The position numbers were made by a program, and so were the translations under genes. The notes under the pieces are model-generated. The model had not been told where the DNA came from, did not search any database, and saw only the letters and a list, made by a program, of their open reading frames with translations. 6,337 bases of DNA from Halanaerobiales bacterium (lineage in GTDB: Bacteria; Bacillota; Halanaerobiia; Halanaerobiales; M55B127): assembly GCA_021736965.1 (NCBI GenBank), contig JAIPEV010000105.1, forward strand, positions 1 through 6,337, written 5' to 3'. Shown here one piece after another: positions 1-6,137 of the stretch. The number at the start of each line of letters is the position of its first letter. Position 1 is the first letter of the stretch.

Positions 1-1874
1 AACTTATCTCCCATAAAAAGCATTAATAAAATAACATCTGCCTGTTTGATTACTTGATACTTCCAGATAGTTAATGGATGCCAGTTATTAACAAGAGGCA
101 GTTGATCAATTGGAATATTTTCAATGTCAATATCTTCTTTATAGATAAATGAATCATCCTGTGGATTAATTTTAAGCTTCTCATTATATGGTAGATACAT
201 ATTATTAGATGCTTTCTCCCATTTACTTACCTCTCTATCGAATAAGTTAATTATATATTTGATTTCTTTAAGTTTATCTCTTTTCTTTGCTTTGAGTTCT
301 TTATATGCTTCAACTGCAAATTGTAAGTTAAACTTAGCCATATAGTTAGTATAACAGTTATTATTTGCTGCTGGTTTATATTCATCAGGACCACAAGCTT
401 CATTTATACAAAACTTATTATCTTTTAACTTTTCAAAATGGCCTAAACTGAGCCACATCCTGGCAGTTTCAAATAATATTTCAGCACCTTTATTATATAA
501 AAATTCTTTATCATCTGTAGCCTTTACATACTTATATATTGCAAAAGCAATATCTGCATTTATATGATACTGAACGGTCGAACCTAAAAAGTTACCAGAT
601 GCTTCTTTACCATTTATAGTTCTCCAGGGAAATAAAGCTCCCTTTAGTTTCATCCTTTGAGCGTTATCTCTTGCTTTATCTAATATTTTATACCTATAAC
701 TTAATAATTTCTTAGCAATCTCCGGGTGACTATAAATATAATAAGGAATAATGTATGTCTCTGTATCCCAAAAGTAATGACCTTCATAATATTCACCAGA
801 AAGCCCTTTTGCTGCAATATTTGTTTCTCCGTTTCTACCTGTTGATTGAAGTATTTGAAAAGCATTATACCTAAAAGCCTGTTGTAAAGATTTGTCTCCT
901 TCTATTTGAACATCAGAATACTTCCAGTAATTATTTAGATAATTTACTTGTTCTTTTTTAAGATAAGAAAATCCATTATTTTTTAAAATCAAATTGATAT
1001 CTTGCTCACACTGGTATAAAATATCTTCTTTAGGGATATCTTTTGAACTATAAAAAGAAGCTAACTTCTCTAATTGATAACTCCTACCTTTTTTACAATC
1101 AATTTCAAATACTTCTTTAATTTCTTTTTTGTTAACTATATCAGTTTTGGTAATCGAATTATCATTTAAATTTATTAAAGTGTTTTCTATATTACATCCA
1201 ATAGATATCTCTGAATTATTAGTTTTCATTAATAAAAACAACTTACCGTCTTTAATACCTTTATCAATAATGCTTAAAGCTCTTTTATTTCTTAAATGAT
1301 GATGGTTTTTGACATCTCCACTAAGTTCACTAAAAAACCTTATCATGCCACTAAAGTTAAGGGGAGTAACTTCATATCTGATTGCACCAAGATGAATATG
1401 CTTAAAAGAAATTATCCTTTCAATATCTAAGTTTACTTTTTTACCTTGAGGAGATTCCCAAACTAAAGTTCTCTTTAAATATCCTTTTTTAATATTTAAA
1501 ACCCTTTCATAGTCAATAATTTCTCCTTTTAGCATATTAAATTTCTCGTCTTCAATATATAAATTTATCTTTTCCCAATCCATTAAATTTACCATAGTTT
1601 GATAATATTTAGGTTGTTTAGGAGCAAACTCTCCATAGATGATCTCTTCATTTTCATAAATACCATTTATGTAAAAACCAGGAGTACTTTGACCTGTTAA
1701 CTCTTGATAATCTTCTTCAAATGTACCTCTAAGACCCATATAACCATTCCCTAAGGAAAAGATAGTTTCATTATGATGATTGTTTCTAATAGTAAATGTC
1801 TTTTCTCTAATCTGCCAAGGTTCATAATCATATAACGGTAATTTTTCACTTTTTAATCTATGGTAAGTAAGCAC
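1..1874 (-). CDS. Glycoside hydrolase family 65 alpha-glucoside phosphorylase, 3' end beyond window
   Basis: 624 codons are visible without a stop. GH65 enzymes are usually about 750-790 residues, so some 130-160 C-terminal residues lie beyond position 1. They split an alpha-linked glucosyl disaccharide with inorganic phosphate, inverting to beta-glucose 1-phosphate, normally in the cytoplasm; no signal peptide is seen. The N-terminal beta-sandwich domain carries SLGNGYMGLRG (residues 40-50). The (alpha/alpha)6 barrel begins near 315 and carries FWDTE (368-372), whose Trp-Asp binds glucose, GPDEY (495-499) with Glu498 as the expected general acid, and Lys610-Gln611 in a KQADV motif. The HNEWEITFE acceptor loop of maltose phosphorylases is absent; the region near 422-437 reads NGKEASGNFLGSTVQY. 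Maltose is therefore an unlikely substrate, but trehalose, kojibiose, nigerose or another glucoside cannot be separated by eye. The GTG start is set by an AGGAGG site 6 bases upstream. The gene follows the permease by 56 bases. Family assignment is firm; specificity is unknown. Confidence 0.93.
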   Translation of the reverse strand, partial: MLTYHRLKSEKLPLYDYEPWQIREKTFTIRNNHHNETIFSLGNGYMGLRGTFEEDYQELTGQSTPGFYINGIYENEEIIYGEFAPKQPKYYQTMVNLMDWEKINLYIEDEKFNMLKGEIIDYERVLNIKKGYLKRTLVWESPQGKKVNLDIERIISFKHIHLGAIRYEVTPLNFSGMIRFFSELSGDVKNHHHLRNKRALSIIDKGIKDGKLFLLMKTNNSEISIGCNIENTLINLNDNSITKTDIVNKKEIKEVFEIDCKKGRSYQLEKLASFYSSKDIPKEDILYQCEQDINLILKNNGFSYLKKEQVNYLNNYWKYSDVQIEGDKSLQQAFRYNAFQILQSTGRNGETNIAAKGLSGEYYEGHYFWDTETYIIPYYIYSHPEIAKKLLSYRYKILDKARDNAQRMKLKGALFPWRTINGKEASGNFLGSTVQYHINADIAFAIYKYVKATDDKEFLYNKGAEILFETARMWLSLGHFEKLKDNKFCINEACGPDEYKPAANNNCYTNYMAKFNLQFAVEAYKELKAKKRDKLKEIKYIINLFDREVSKWEKASNNMYLPYNEKLKINPQDDSFIYKEDIDIENIPIDQLPLVNNWHPLTIWKYQVIKQADVILLMLFMGDK

Positions 1875-1880
1875 AAAAAC

Positions 1881-1887
1881 TCCTCCT
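1881..1887 (-). promoter_or_regulatory. Shine-Dalgarno site of the GH65 gene
   Basis: The minus strand reads AGGAGGA here, 6 bases before the GTG at 1874-1872. No ATG or other in-frame start lies at a suitable distance, so this site decides for the GTG start. Confidence 0.85.
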
Positions 1888-1899
1888 CAATTTATCTCA

Positions 1900-1905
1900 A
1901 TTATA
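1900..1905 (-). promoter_or_regulatory. Possible -10 box before the GH65 gene
   Basis: The minus strand reads TATAAT, a full match to the sigma-A -10 consensus, 26 bases before the GTG. No good -35 box lies 16-18 bases upstream (the hexamers there read like ATTATT or TTATTT), and no TGn extension is present. In such AT-rich DNA a chance match is likely. If real, it would give the phosphorylase its own start with a leader of roughly 20 bases, separate from the permease transcript. Confidence 0.22.
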
Positions 1906-1930
1906 CTTTGAATCTAATTAAAAATAATTT

Positions 1931-2935
1931 TTACCTATTCCAACCACTTTTTCTTTTTGAAATCAATAGATAGGCAAAGAAAGGTGCACCTAAAAGAGCA
2001 GTTATAATACTTATTGGTATTTCAGCACCTGTTAAAGAACGAGCGATATCATCCATTATTAATAAAAAACCAGCTCCTAATAAGCCAGAAGCAGGAACCA
2101 TATAACGATGATCAGCTCCAACAATAAATCTTGAAATATGGGGTACTACTAATCCAACCCAGCTTACTTGTCCTACAGTGGCAACTGAAGCTGAGACCAT
2201 TAGTGTACTAAAAAATAGCATTACCCGTCTTATTAACTTAACATTAACCCCCATTGATATTGCTTCTTCTTCTCCCATTGATAACACATTTAGATACCAA
2301 CGAATAACAATTAAAATTAAGATTCCAGTAATAATAAAAGGGGCTGCAAATAACACTTCATCCCAACCTGTTCTGCTAAAACCTCCCATTAACCAAAAAA
2401 CTATACCTGGTAGCTTTTCATAGGGGTCAGCCATGTACTTCAAAATTGAAATAAAGGCATTAAATAATGAACCAACAACTATACCAGCTAAAACCATCAT
2501 CATTATCAGATTTGTTTTTCCTAATTTAGAAATAAAATAAGTTAAAAGTACAGCAACTATCCCAAATGCAAAGGCCAGTAAATAAATGACTGTAAAAGAT
2601 TCAAATGATAAAATCATTCCCAGGGCAGCACCAAAGCTTGCACCTGCAGATACACCTAAAATATCAGGAGATACTAAGGGATTTCTAAATACACTTTGAT
2701 AGCTTGCTCCAGCCACTGACAGAGCTGCTCCAACTCCCATTACTAATAATATCCTTGGTAACCTGATGTATAAAAATACTGACTTTTCCATGTTAGTAAG
2801 TTGAAAACCTTTTATAAAGTTTAAAAATGGTATATCAAATCGACCAATAAATAATGAAATAAGCATTATTATAAAGGTAATTACCATTATAAATATCAAT
2901 TTATTTTTATTATTCATTATCTCACTATCTAACAA
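1931..2935 (-). CDS. FecCD/BtuC-family ABC importer permease (iron-siderophore, heme or cobalamin type)
   Basis: A 334-residue membrane protein, normal size for the family (about 320-350). It would form the homodimeric channel of a type II ABC importer for an iron chelate, heme or corrinoid. Visible landmarks are RLPR at 58-61, NPLVSPDILGVSAG at 85-98 (the strongest family signature), GIVFWLMGGF at 177-186, the cytoplasmic coupling segment GEEEAISMGVNV at 221-232 that contacts the ATPase, GLVVPHISRF at 261-270, and EIPISIITALLGAPFF at 305-320. About ten hydrophobic segments fit, roughly 13-31, 62-82, 97-112, 115-135, 143-163, 194-213, 238-258, 260-272, 281-297 and 307-325. The start is TTG, placed by AGGAGGT 8 bases upstream; the in-frame ATG at 2917 lies too far from that site. 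The usual binding-protein and ATPase genes are not adjacent: a racemase precedes by 61 bases and the phosphorylase follows. The family call is firm; the substrate is not determinable. Confidence 0.95.
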   Translation of the reverse strand: MLDSEIMNNKNKLIFIMVITFIIMLISLFIGRFDIPFLNFIKGFQLTNMEKSVFLYIRLPRILLVMGVGAALSVAGASYQSVFRNPLVSPDILGVSAGASFGAALGMILSFESFTVIYLLAFAFGIVAVLLTYFISKLGKTNLIMMMVLAGIVVGSLFNAFISILKYMADPYEKLPGIVFWLMGGFSRTGWDEVLFAAPFIITGILILIVIRWYLNVLSMGEEEAISMGVNVKLIRRVMLFFSTLMVSASVATVGQVSWVGLVVPHISRFIVGADHRYMVPASGLLGAGFLLIMDDIARSLTGAEIPISIITALLGAPFFAYLLISKRKSGWNR

Positions 2936-2943
2936 GGTTATTA

Positions 2944-2949
2944 CCTCCT
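2944..2949 (-). promoter_or_regulatory. Shine-Dalgarno site that selects a TTG start for the permease
   Basis: The minus strand reads AGGAGG, continuing into GGT, ending 8 bases before TTG at 2935-2933. The first in-frame ATG (2917-2915) is 26 bases downstream of this site with only a weak GTGAG before it. The TTG is therefore preferred. The choice adds six residues (MLDSEI) before the alternative Met. Confidence 0.75.
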
Positions 2950-2996
2950 GCTGACAACATTATTTCTTTTATTAGTGTATATTAATTAATTATCTT

Positions 2997-3701
2997 TTAC
3001 AAATTTTTTCTAACTGTTAAATGAACAATTTCTCTAATATGAAGTTCAGTACTGTTAATGATTTTTACATTTCTAGAAGCTATAACATCTATGATTGAAC
3101 TTAGCTCTGTACAACCTAAGATTATAGAATCAATATCTCTATACATTAATTCATCAATTATACTATTAATATAAAATTTAGAATCAGCACTTACATTATT
3201 ATTAATCAGTTCATTTACAATTATATCATTAAGCTCTTCTATTTCCTTTTTGCCCGGGATAATAACCTTTTGATTATATTTTTCTTCTAATATTCTTTGG
3301 TAAAATCCATCATTTATTAAATATTTTGTAGAAAGCAAACCAGGCTTTTTACACCAAGATTTACTTAGTTTTTTGCCAACTGCCTCAACAATATTTACAA
3401 TTGGAATATCTATCGTTTCCTGGATTTTATCAGCAATTTTATGAACCGTATTTGAGGGGATTACTAAAAAATTAGCACCTGCTAATTCAATCTGTTTTGC
3501 TTTTGGGATTAAAATATCTTCAATTTCATCCCACCTATTTTCTTTTTGTAACTTTAGTATTTGCTCAAAGTTAACACTAATCATTATTATCTCAGGATTA
3601 ATCTTATTATTTCTAATTTGGTTTATATAAGTATTTATTTTATTATAATACAAAGAAGTAGAATACCAACCCATACCACCTAATATTCCAATTTTTCTCA
3701 C
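2997..3701 (-). CDS. Aspartate/glutamate racemase family protein, YgeA-like, Ser/Cys active site
   Basis: A 234-residue cytoplasmic protein of the cofactor-independent Asp/Glu racemase superfamily, which moves the alpha proton of an amino acid between two residues on opposite faces. It begins MRKIGILGGMGWYST; the GGM-x-W-x-ST-x-x-YY-x-x-IN pattern resembles E. coli YgeA, an L-Asp/L-Glu racemase, more than the classical GGMGPxAT enzymes. The second catalytic Cys is present (GCTEL, Cys197). The first is Ser83 in PSNTVHKIAD, where classical members have CNT and YgeA has TNT. The C-terminal FDTxxIH-like motif reads INSTELH, with Asn for Asp. The start is GTG, 7 bases after GGAGGT; a TTG five codons upstream opens a longer frame but lies over the ribosome site. 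It is probably first in a transcript with the permease and phosphorylase. Racemase fold is well supported; activity and substrate are inferred. Confidence 0.88.
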   Translation of the reverse strand: MRKIGILGGMGWYSTSLYYNKINTYINQIRNNKINPEIIMISVNFEQILKLQKENRWDEIEDILIPKAKQIELAGANFLVIPSNTVHKIADKIQETIDIPIVNIVEAVGKKLSKSWCKKPGLLSTKYLINDGFYQRILEEKYNQKVIIPGKKEIEELNDIIVNELINNNVSADSKFYINSIIDELMYRDIDSIILGCTELSSIIDVIASRNVKIINSTELHIREIVHLTVRKNL

Positions 3702-3708
3702 TTTGTTT

Positions 3709-3714
3709 ACCTCC
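3709..3714 (-). promoter_or_regulatory. Shine-Dalgarno site that sets the racemase start
   Basis: The minus strand reads GGAGGT, 7 bases before GTG at 3701-3699. The longer in-frame TTG at 3716-3714 overlaps this site and has no site of its own, so it is rejected. The resulting protein starts MRKIGILGG, as expected for the family. Confidence 0.85.
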
Positions 3715-3804
3715 AAGCTTGGTTTTCATAAATTATTTATTTTTAAAATATGAGATTATCCCTTCCTTTAAAAAATTAATTTAAAACCATCATTATTTAA
3801 TAAT

Positions 3805-3833
3805 ATTATAGCATTAGTAACTTAAATTTTAAA
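3805..3833 (-). promoter_or_regulatory. Sigma-A-type promoter for the racemase (and perhaps downstream genes)
   Basis: On the minus strand, TTTAAA (3833-3828, 4 of 6 matches to TTGACA) is followed after 17 bases by TATAAT (3810-3805), a perfect -10 box preceded by TGC, an extended -10. Transcription would start near 3798 and leave a leader of about 97 bases before the racemase GTG. It sits just downstream of the pur terminator hairpin, the expected place for a new unit's promoter. The AT-rich context lowers certainty. Confidence 0.55.
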
Positions 3834-3874
3834 AAATAAATCCTCCCAACTATCATACTTATAATAAGGGAGGA
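3824..3874 (-). terminator. Rho-independent terminator of the purine operon
   Basis: On the minus strand, TCCTCCC (3874-3868) pairs perfectly with GGGAGGA (3847-3841). Inside, TATTAT pairs with ATGATA (one G-U) around an AAGT tetraloop, with a small asymmetric internal loop (T opposite GTT) between the two helices. The hairpin is followed at once by TTTATTTTTT. It lies 76 bases after the purH stop, suiting the end of the pur transcript. On the plus strand the hairpin is followed by mixed sequence, so termination should be one-directional. Confidence 0.75.
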
Positions 3875-3879
3875 ATACT

Positions 3880-3936
3880 ATGTTCTTTGATAATGCTTCT
3901 TTTGTTATCTCATTTATAATATTCTTTACTTTTTAA
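3880..3936 (+). CDS. Doubtful 18-residue hydrophobic peptide ORF
   Basis: The plus strand has GGGAGG (3868-3873), 6 bases, then ATG and 18 codons to TAA. The peptide reads MFFDNASFVISFIIFFTF: a short polar start (DNAS), then a Phe/Ile-rich stretch able to sit in a membrane. Short hydrophobic peptides of this style do occur in Gram-positive bacteria, some linked to sporulation or toxin modules, but I do not recognise a family. Against it, the ribosome site is one arm of the pur terminator stem and is explained by that, no promoter at a sensible distance is visible on this strand, and AT-rich DNA readily encodes Phe/Ile runs. If transcribed from further upstream, the ribosome site would be hidden by pairing with TCCTCCC at 3841-3847. 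Confidence 0.2.
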   Translation: MFFDNASFVISFIIFFTF

Positions 3937-3942
3937 ATATAT

Positions 3943-3949
3943 CCTCCTT
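3943..3949 (-). promoter_or_regulatory. Orphan Shine-Dalgarno sequence after purH
   Basis: The minus strand reads AAGGAGG beginning directly after the purH TAG. The next 15 bases (ATATATTTAAAAAGT) hold no ATG, GTG or TTG. The first ATG, 25 bases on, opens a two-codon frame that ends at once. It looks like the site of a lost downstream gene, for which purD is the natural candidate, or it is a chance purine run. Confidence 0.45.
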
Positions 3950-5518
3950 CTAATGTAAGAAATGTCTATTATTAATAAAGTACATAGCTATACCTAATTT
4001 ATCTGCTCTTTTGATTACTTCTTTATCTCTTATCGAGCCACCTGGTTGTATTATTGCCTTAATATTTAGTTTGGCTGCTTTCTTTACCGTATCAGGAAAT
4101 GGTAAAAAAGCGTCTGAAGCAACAACTGCTCCCTTACTTCTTCCTTTAGACTTCCTTCCAGCAATAATCATTGAGTCAATGCGGCTCATTTGACCCGCTC
4201 CAACTCCCACAATCATCTCATCTTTAACAATCACTATAGCATTAGATTTTACATGTTTTACAGCTTTATAGGCAAAAACCATATCTTTTTTTGTTTTTAG
4301 ATTCACTTTATTTTTAGTAACTTGTTTTAAATCATCTATACTATAGGTTAATAGATCACGATCTTGAACTAATAGTCCACCATTAACCTTTTTAAAGTCT
4401 GGTACCTTAACAACATTTTCTAAATTTAAAGTATCAACTTTTAACATTCTTATTGAGTTCCATCTATTATATAATATATTGCAGGCTTGATCAGAATAAT
4501 TAGGTGCAACTATTACTTCTATAAATTTATTACCTTTTACAAGCTCTTGGGCAGTATCTTTATTTACTGATCTATTTAATGCAATTATACTTCCAAAAGA
4601 AGATAATGGGTCACCACTATAGGCCCTTTTGAATGCCTTGATAATATTATCTGCTGAAGCTAAGCCACATGGGTTTGTGTGTTTTATAATAGCTACAGTA
4701 GGTTTTTTATCGAACTCTTTTAATAACTCAATAGCTGCATCTGTGTCATTTATATTATTAAAAGATAACTCCTTATCACCAATTACTTTTATTGTATTTG
4801 TTATTGATGTTTCTTTATTATTTCTTTCTCGATAAAATGCTGCTTTTTGATGTGGGTTTTCTCCATATCTTAAATCCATTTTTTTATAGTATGGTTTTAT
4901 ATATATTTCAGGAAACTTATAATTATCTTTAGTTTGATTAAAAAAATATTCTTGGATTATAGAGTCATACTCTGCAGTATGATTAAAAGCTTTAAAGGCA
5001 AACATTTTTCTAAACTCTAAATCAATATGTTTTTTATTTTTTATCTTTTTTATAATTGTTTGGTAATCACTAGGATCAGTTACTATAAGAACATCACGTA
5101 AATTTTTTGCTGCTGCTCTAATCATTGTAGGTCCACCTATATCAATATTTTCTATGATAGTATCAAAATCAATATCTACTCTATCAATAGTTTCAGCAAA
5201 AGGATATAGGTTGCAAACAACTAAATCAATCGGTTTAATATTAAACTTTTCTATTTCTTTTTGATCTTCATTATTGTTTCTTCTAGCTAAAATAGCTCCA
5301 TGTATCTTGGGGTGTAAGGTTTTGACCCTACCATCCATCATTTCAGGAAAATTTGTGATATCAGATATTTCTCTTAAATCTATATTGCTTTTTTTTAGTT
5401 TTTTTGCAGTTCCTCCTGTAGAAATAATATCAATACCATTTTGACTAAGAACTTTTGCTAGTTTAACTATATCTTTTTTGTTATAAACACTTAAGAGTGC
5501 TCTTTTAATTTCAGACAT
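3950..5518 (-). CDS. purH: Bifunctional AICAR transformylase / IMP cyclohydrolase
   Basis: A 522-residue cytoplasmic enzyme of the last two steps of IMP synthesis: formyl transfer from 10-formyl-THF to AICAR, then ring closure to IMP. The N-terminal MGS-like cyclohydrolase domain (about 1-195) shows LLSVYNK, STGGTAKKL, MMDGRVKTLHPKIHG (60-74), NLYPF (103-107) and IDIGGPTMIRAAAKN (125-139). The C-terminal transformylase domain shows RYGENPHQ (217-224), LSFNNINDTDAA, KHTNPCG (279-285) with the catalytic Lys-His pair, SGDPLSSFGSIIALN, KSNAIVI (424-430), GAGQMSR (440-446) and SDAFLPFPD (468-476). It ends NNRHFLH, where many homologues end in RHFRH. Length matches the family (about 510-530). The start is ATG at 5518, 7 bases after GAGGAG; a TTG five codons upstream covers that site and is rejected. 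It lies 1 base after purN, so the two are translationally coupled. No truncation or missing motif is seen. Confidence 0.98.
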   Translation of the reverse strand: MSEIKRALLSVYNKKDIVKLAKVLSQNGIDIISTGGTAKKLKKSNIDLREISDITNFPEMMDGRVKTLHPKIHGAILARRNNNEDQKEIEKFNIKPIDLVVCNLYPFAETIDRVDIDFDTIIENIDIGGPTMIRAAAKNLRDVLIVTDPSDYQTIIKKIKNKKHIDLEFRKMFAFKAFNHTAEYDSIIQEYFFNQTKDNYKFPEIYIKPYYKKMDLRYGENPHQKAAFYRERNNKETSITNTIKVIGDKELSFNNINDTDAAIELLKEFDKKPTVAIIKHTNPCGLASADNIIKAFKRAYSGDPLSSFGSIIALNRSVNKDTAQELVKGNKFIEVIVAPNYSDQACNILYNRWNSIRMLKVDTLNLENVVKVPDFKKVNGGLLVQDRDLLTYSIDDLKQVTKNKVNLKTKKDMVFAYKAVKHVKSNAIVIVKDEMIVGVGAGQMSRIDSMIIAGRKSKGRSKGAVVASDAFLPFPDTVKKAAKLNIKAIIQPGGSIRDKEVIKRADKLGIAMYFINNRHFLH

Positions 5519-5519
5519 C

Positions 5520-6137
5520 TTATCTCTCCTCAATAATCACAGTTCTGTTTTTTAACTTTACTTTATTTAAAGATAAAAGTTTAATTACTTCTGGTAGTAT
5601 TTTATGTTCATCCTTTAAAATTCTTTTAGACAAACTATTTACTGTATCATTAGAATCTACTACTACTGCCTTTTGTTTTATAATAGGTCCACTATCAACA
5701 CCCTTATCTACAAAGTGAACGGTACATCCACTGACCTTCACACCATAATCTAAAGCCTGTTGCTGGGCATTTAGACCTGGAAAAGATGGTAATAAAGATG
5801 GATGTATATTAATTATCTTAGGATAATAGTAATCAATAAAATAAGGTGATAGTAATCTCATATATCCCGCTAAAACAATTAGATCAATACTTTGACCATC
5901 GATTATATTAATTATCTCTTTTTCATATTCTTTACTTTTTTTATAATTGCAATCATTAACTGTATAAGTACAGATATCACTATCTTTTGCTCTTTTTAAG
6001 CCTAAAACATCTTTATTATTACTAATTACACATTTTATTTCAATATTATTATTTTTTATATGTAATCTATCTATTATAGACTGTAAGTTACTACCCTTTC
6101 CTGATATTAAAACAGCAACTTTAAAAATTATAATCAC
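5520..6137 (-). CDS. purN: Phosphoribosylglycinamide formyltransferase (GAR transformylase 1)
   Basis: A 205-residue cytoplasmic enzyme that transfers formyl from 10-formyl-THF to GAR, giving FGAR, the third step of de novo purine synthesis. It has the phosphate-binding loop ISGKGSNLQSIID (11-23), the folate-side segment LAGYMRLLSPYFI (89-101) and the core NIHPSLLPSFPG. The catalytic triad Asn110, His112 and Asp148 has the same spacing as Asn106/His108/Asp144 of the E. coli enzyme. The following segment reads GLNAQQQAL, with Asn123 where E. coli has a non-catalytic His. The GTG start overlaps the purM stop as GTGA, a coupling arrangement, and there is no well-spaced ribosome site (AAAGG abuts the GTG). 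Initiation may therefore depend on terminating purM ribosomes, and a start a few codons later cannot be excluded. The end holds the ribosome site of purH. Confidence 0.97.
   Translation of the reverse strand: MIIIFKVAVLISGKGSNLQSIIDRLHIKNNNIEIKCVISNNKDVLGLKRAKDSDICTYTVNDCNYKKSKEYEKEIINIIDGQSIDLIVLAGYMRLLSPYFIDYYYPKIINIHPSLLPSFPGLNAQQQALDYGVKVSGCTVHFVDKGVDSGPIIKQKAVVVDSNDTVNSLSKRILKDEHKILPEVIKLLSLNKVKLKNRTVIIEER
5526..5531 (-). promoter_or_regulatory. Shine-Dalgarno site of purH inside the end of purN
   Basis: The minus strand reads GAGGAG, 7 bases before the purH ATG at 5518-5516. It is encoded by the Glu-Glu codons near the purN C-terminus and fixes the purH start at MSEIKRALL, not at the upstream TTG. 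Confidence 0.85.

Noticed and set aside
1..1874. A frameshift or pseudogene in the GH65 gene
   Set aside because: Reading codon by codon gave one uninterrupted frame with all expected catalytic motifs in order; the missing C-terminus is due to the window edge.
2178..2423. Open frame of 81 codons on the plus strand inside the permease gene
   Set aside because: It is antisense to a clear FecCD gene, has no recognisable domain or ribosome site, and its composition is that of a shadow frame.
2936..2996. A promoter or terminator between racemase and permease
   Set aside because: Only AT-rich sequence with a TTAATTAATTAAT-like run is present; there is no convincing -35/-10 pair and no GC stem followed by a T-tract.
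3702..3716. Upstream TTG start for the racemase adding MEVNK
   Set aside because: The TTG overlaps the GGAGGT site used by the GTG at 3701 and lacks a site of its own.
3860..3865. TATAAT on the plus strand as a promoter for the tiny ORF
   Set aside because: Transcription would begin inside or after the ribosome site, and the hexamer is part of the inner terminator helix.
4011..4193. Open frame of 60 codons on the plus strand inside purH
   Set aside because: It is antisense to the conserved C-terminal part of purH and shows no independent signal.
4629..4835. Open frame of 68 codons on the plus strand inside purH
   Set aside because: It is antisense to conserved purH motifs and shows no family resemblance.
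5519..5533. Upstream TTG start for purH adding MRRDK
   Set aside because: The TTG overlaps the GAGGAG ribosome site that serves the ATG at 5518; MSEIKRALLSVYNK is a normal PurH N-terminus.
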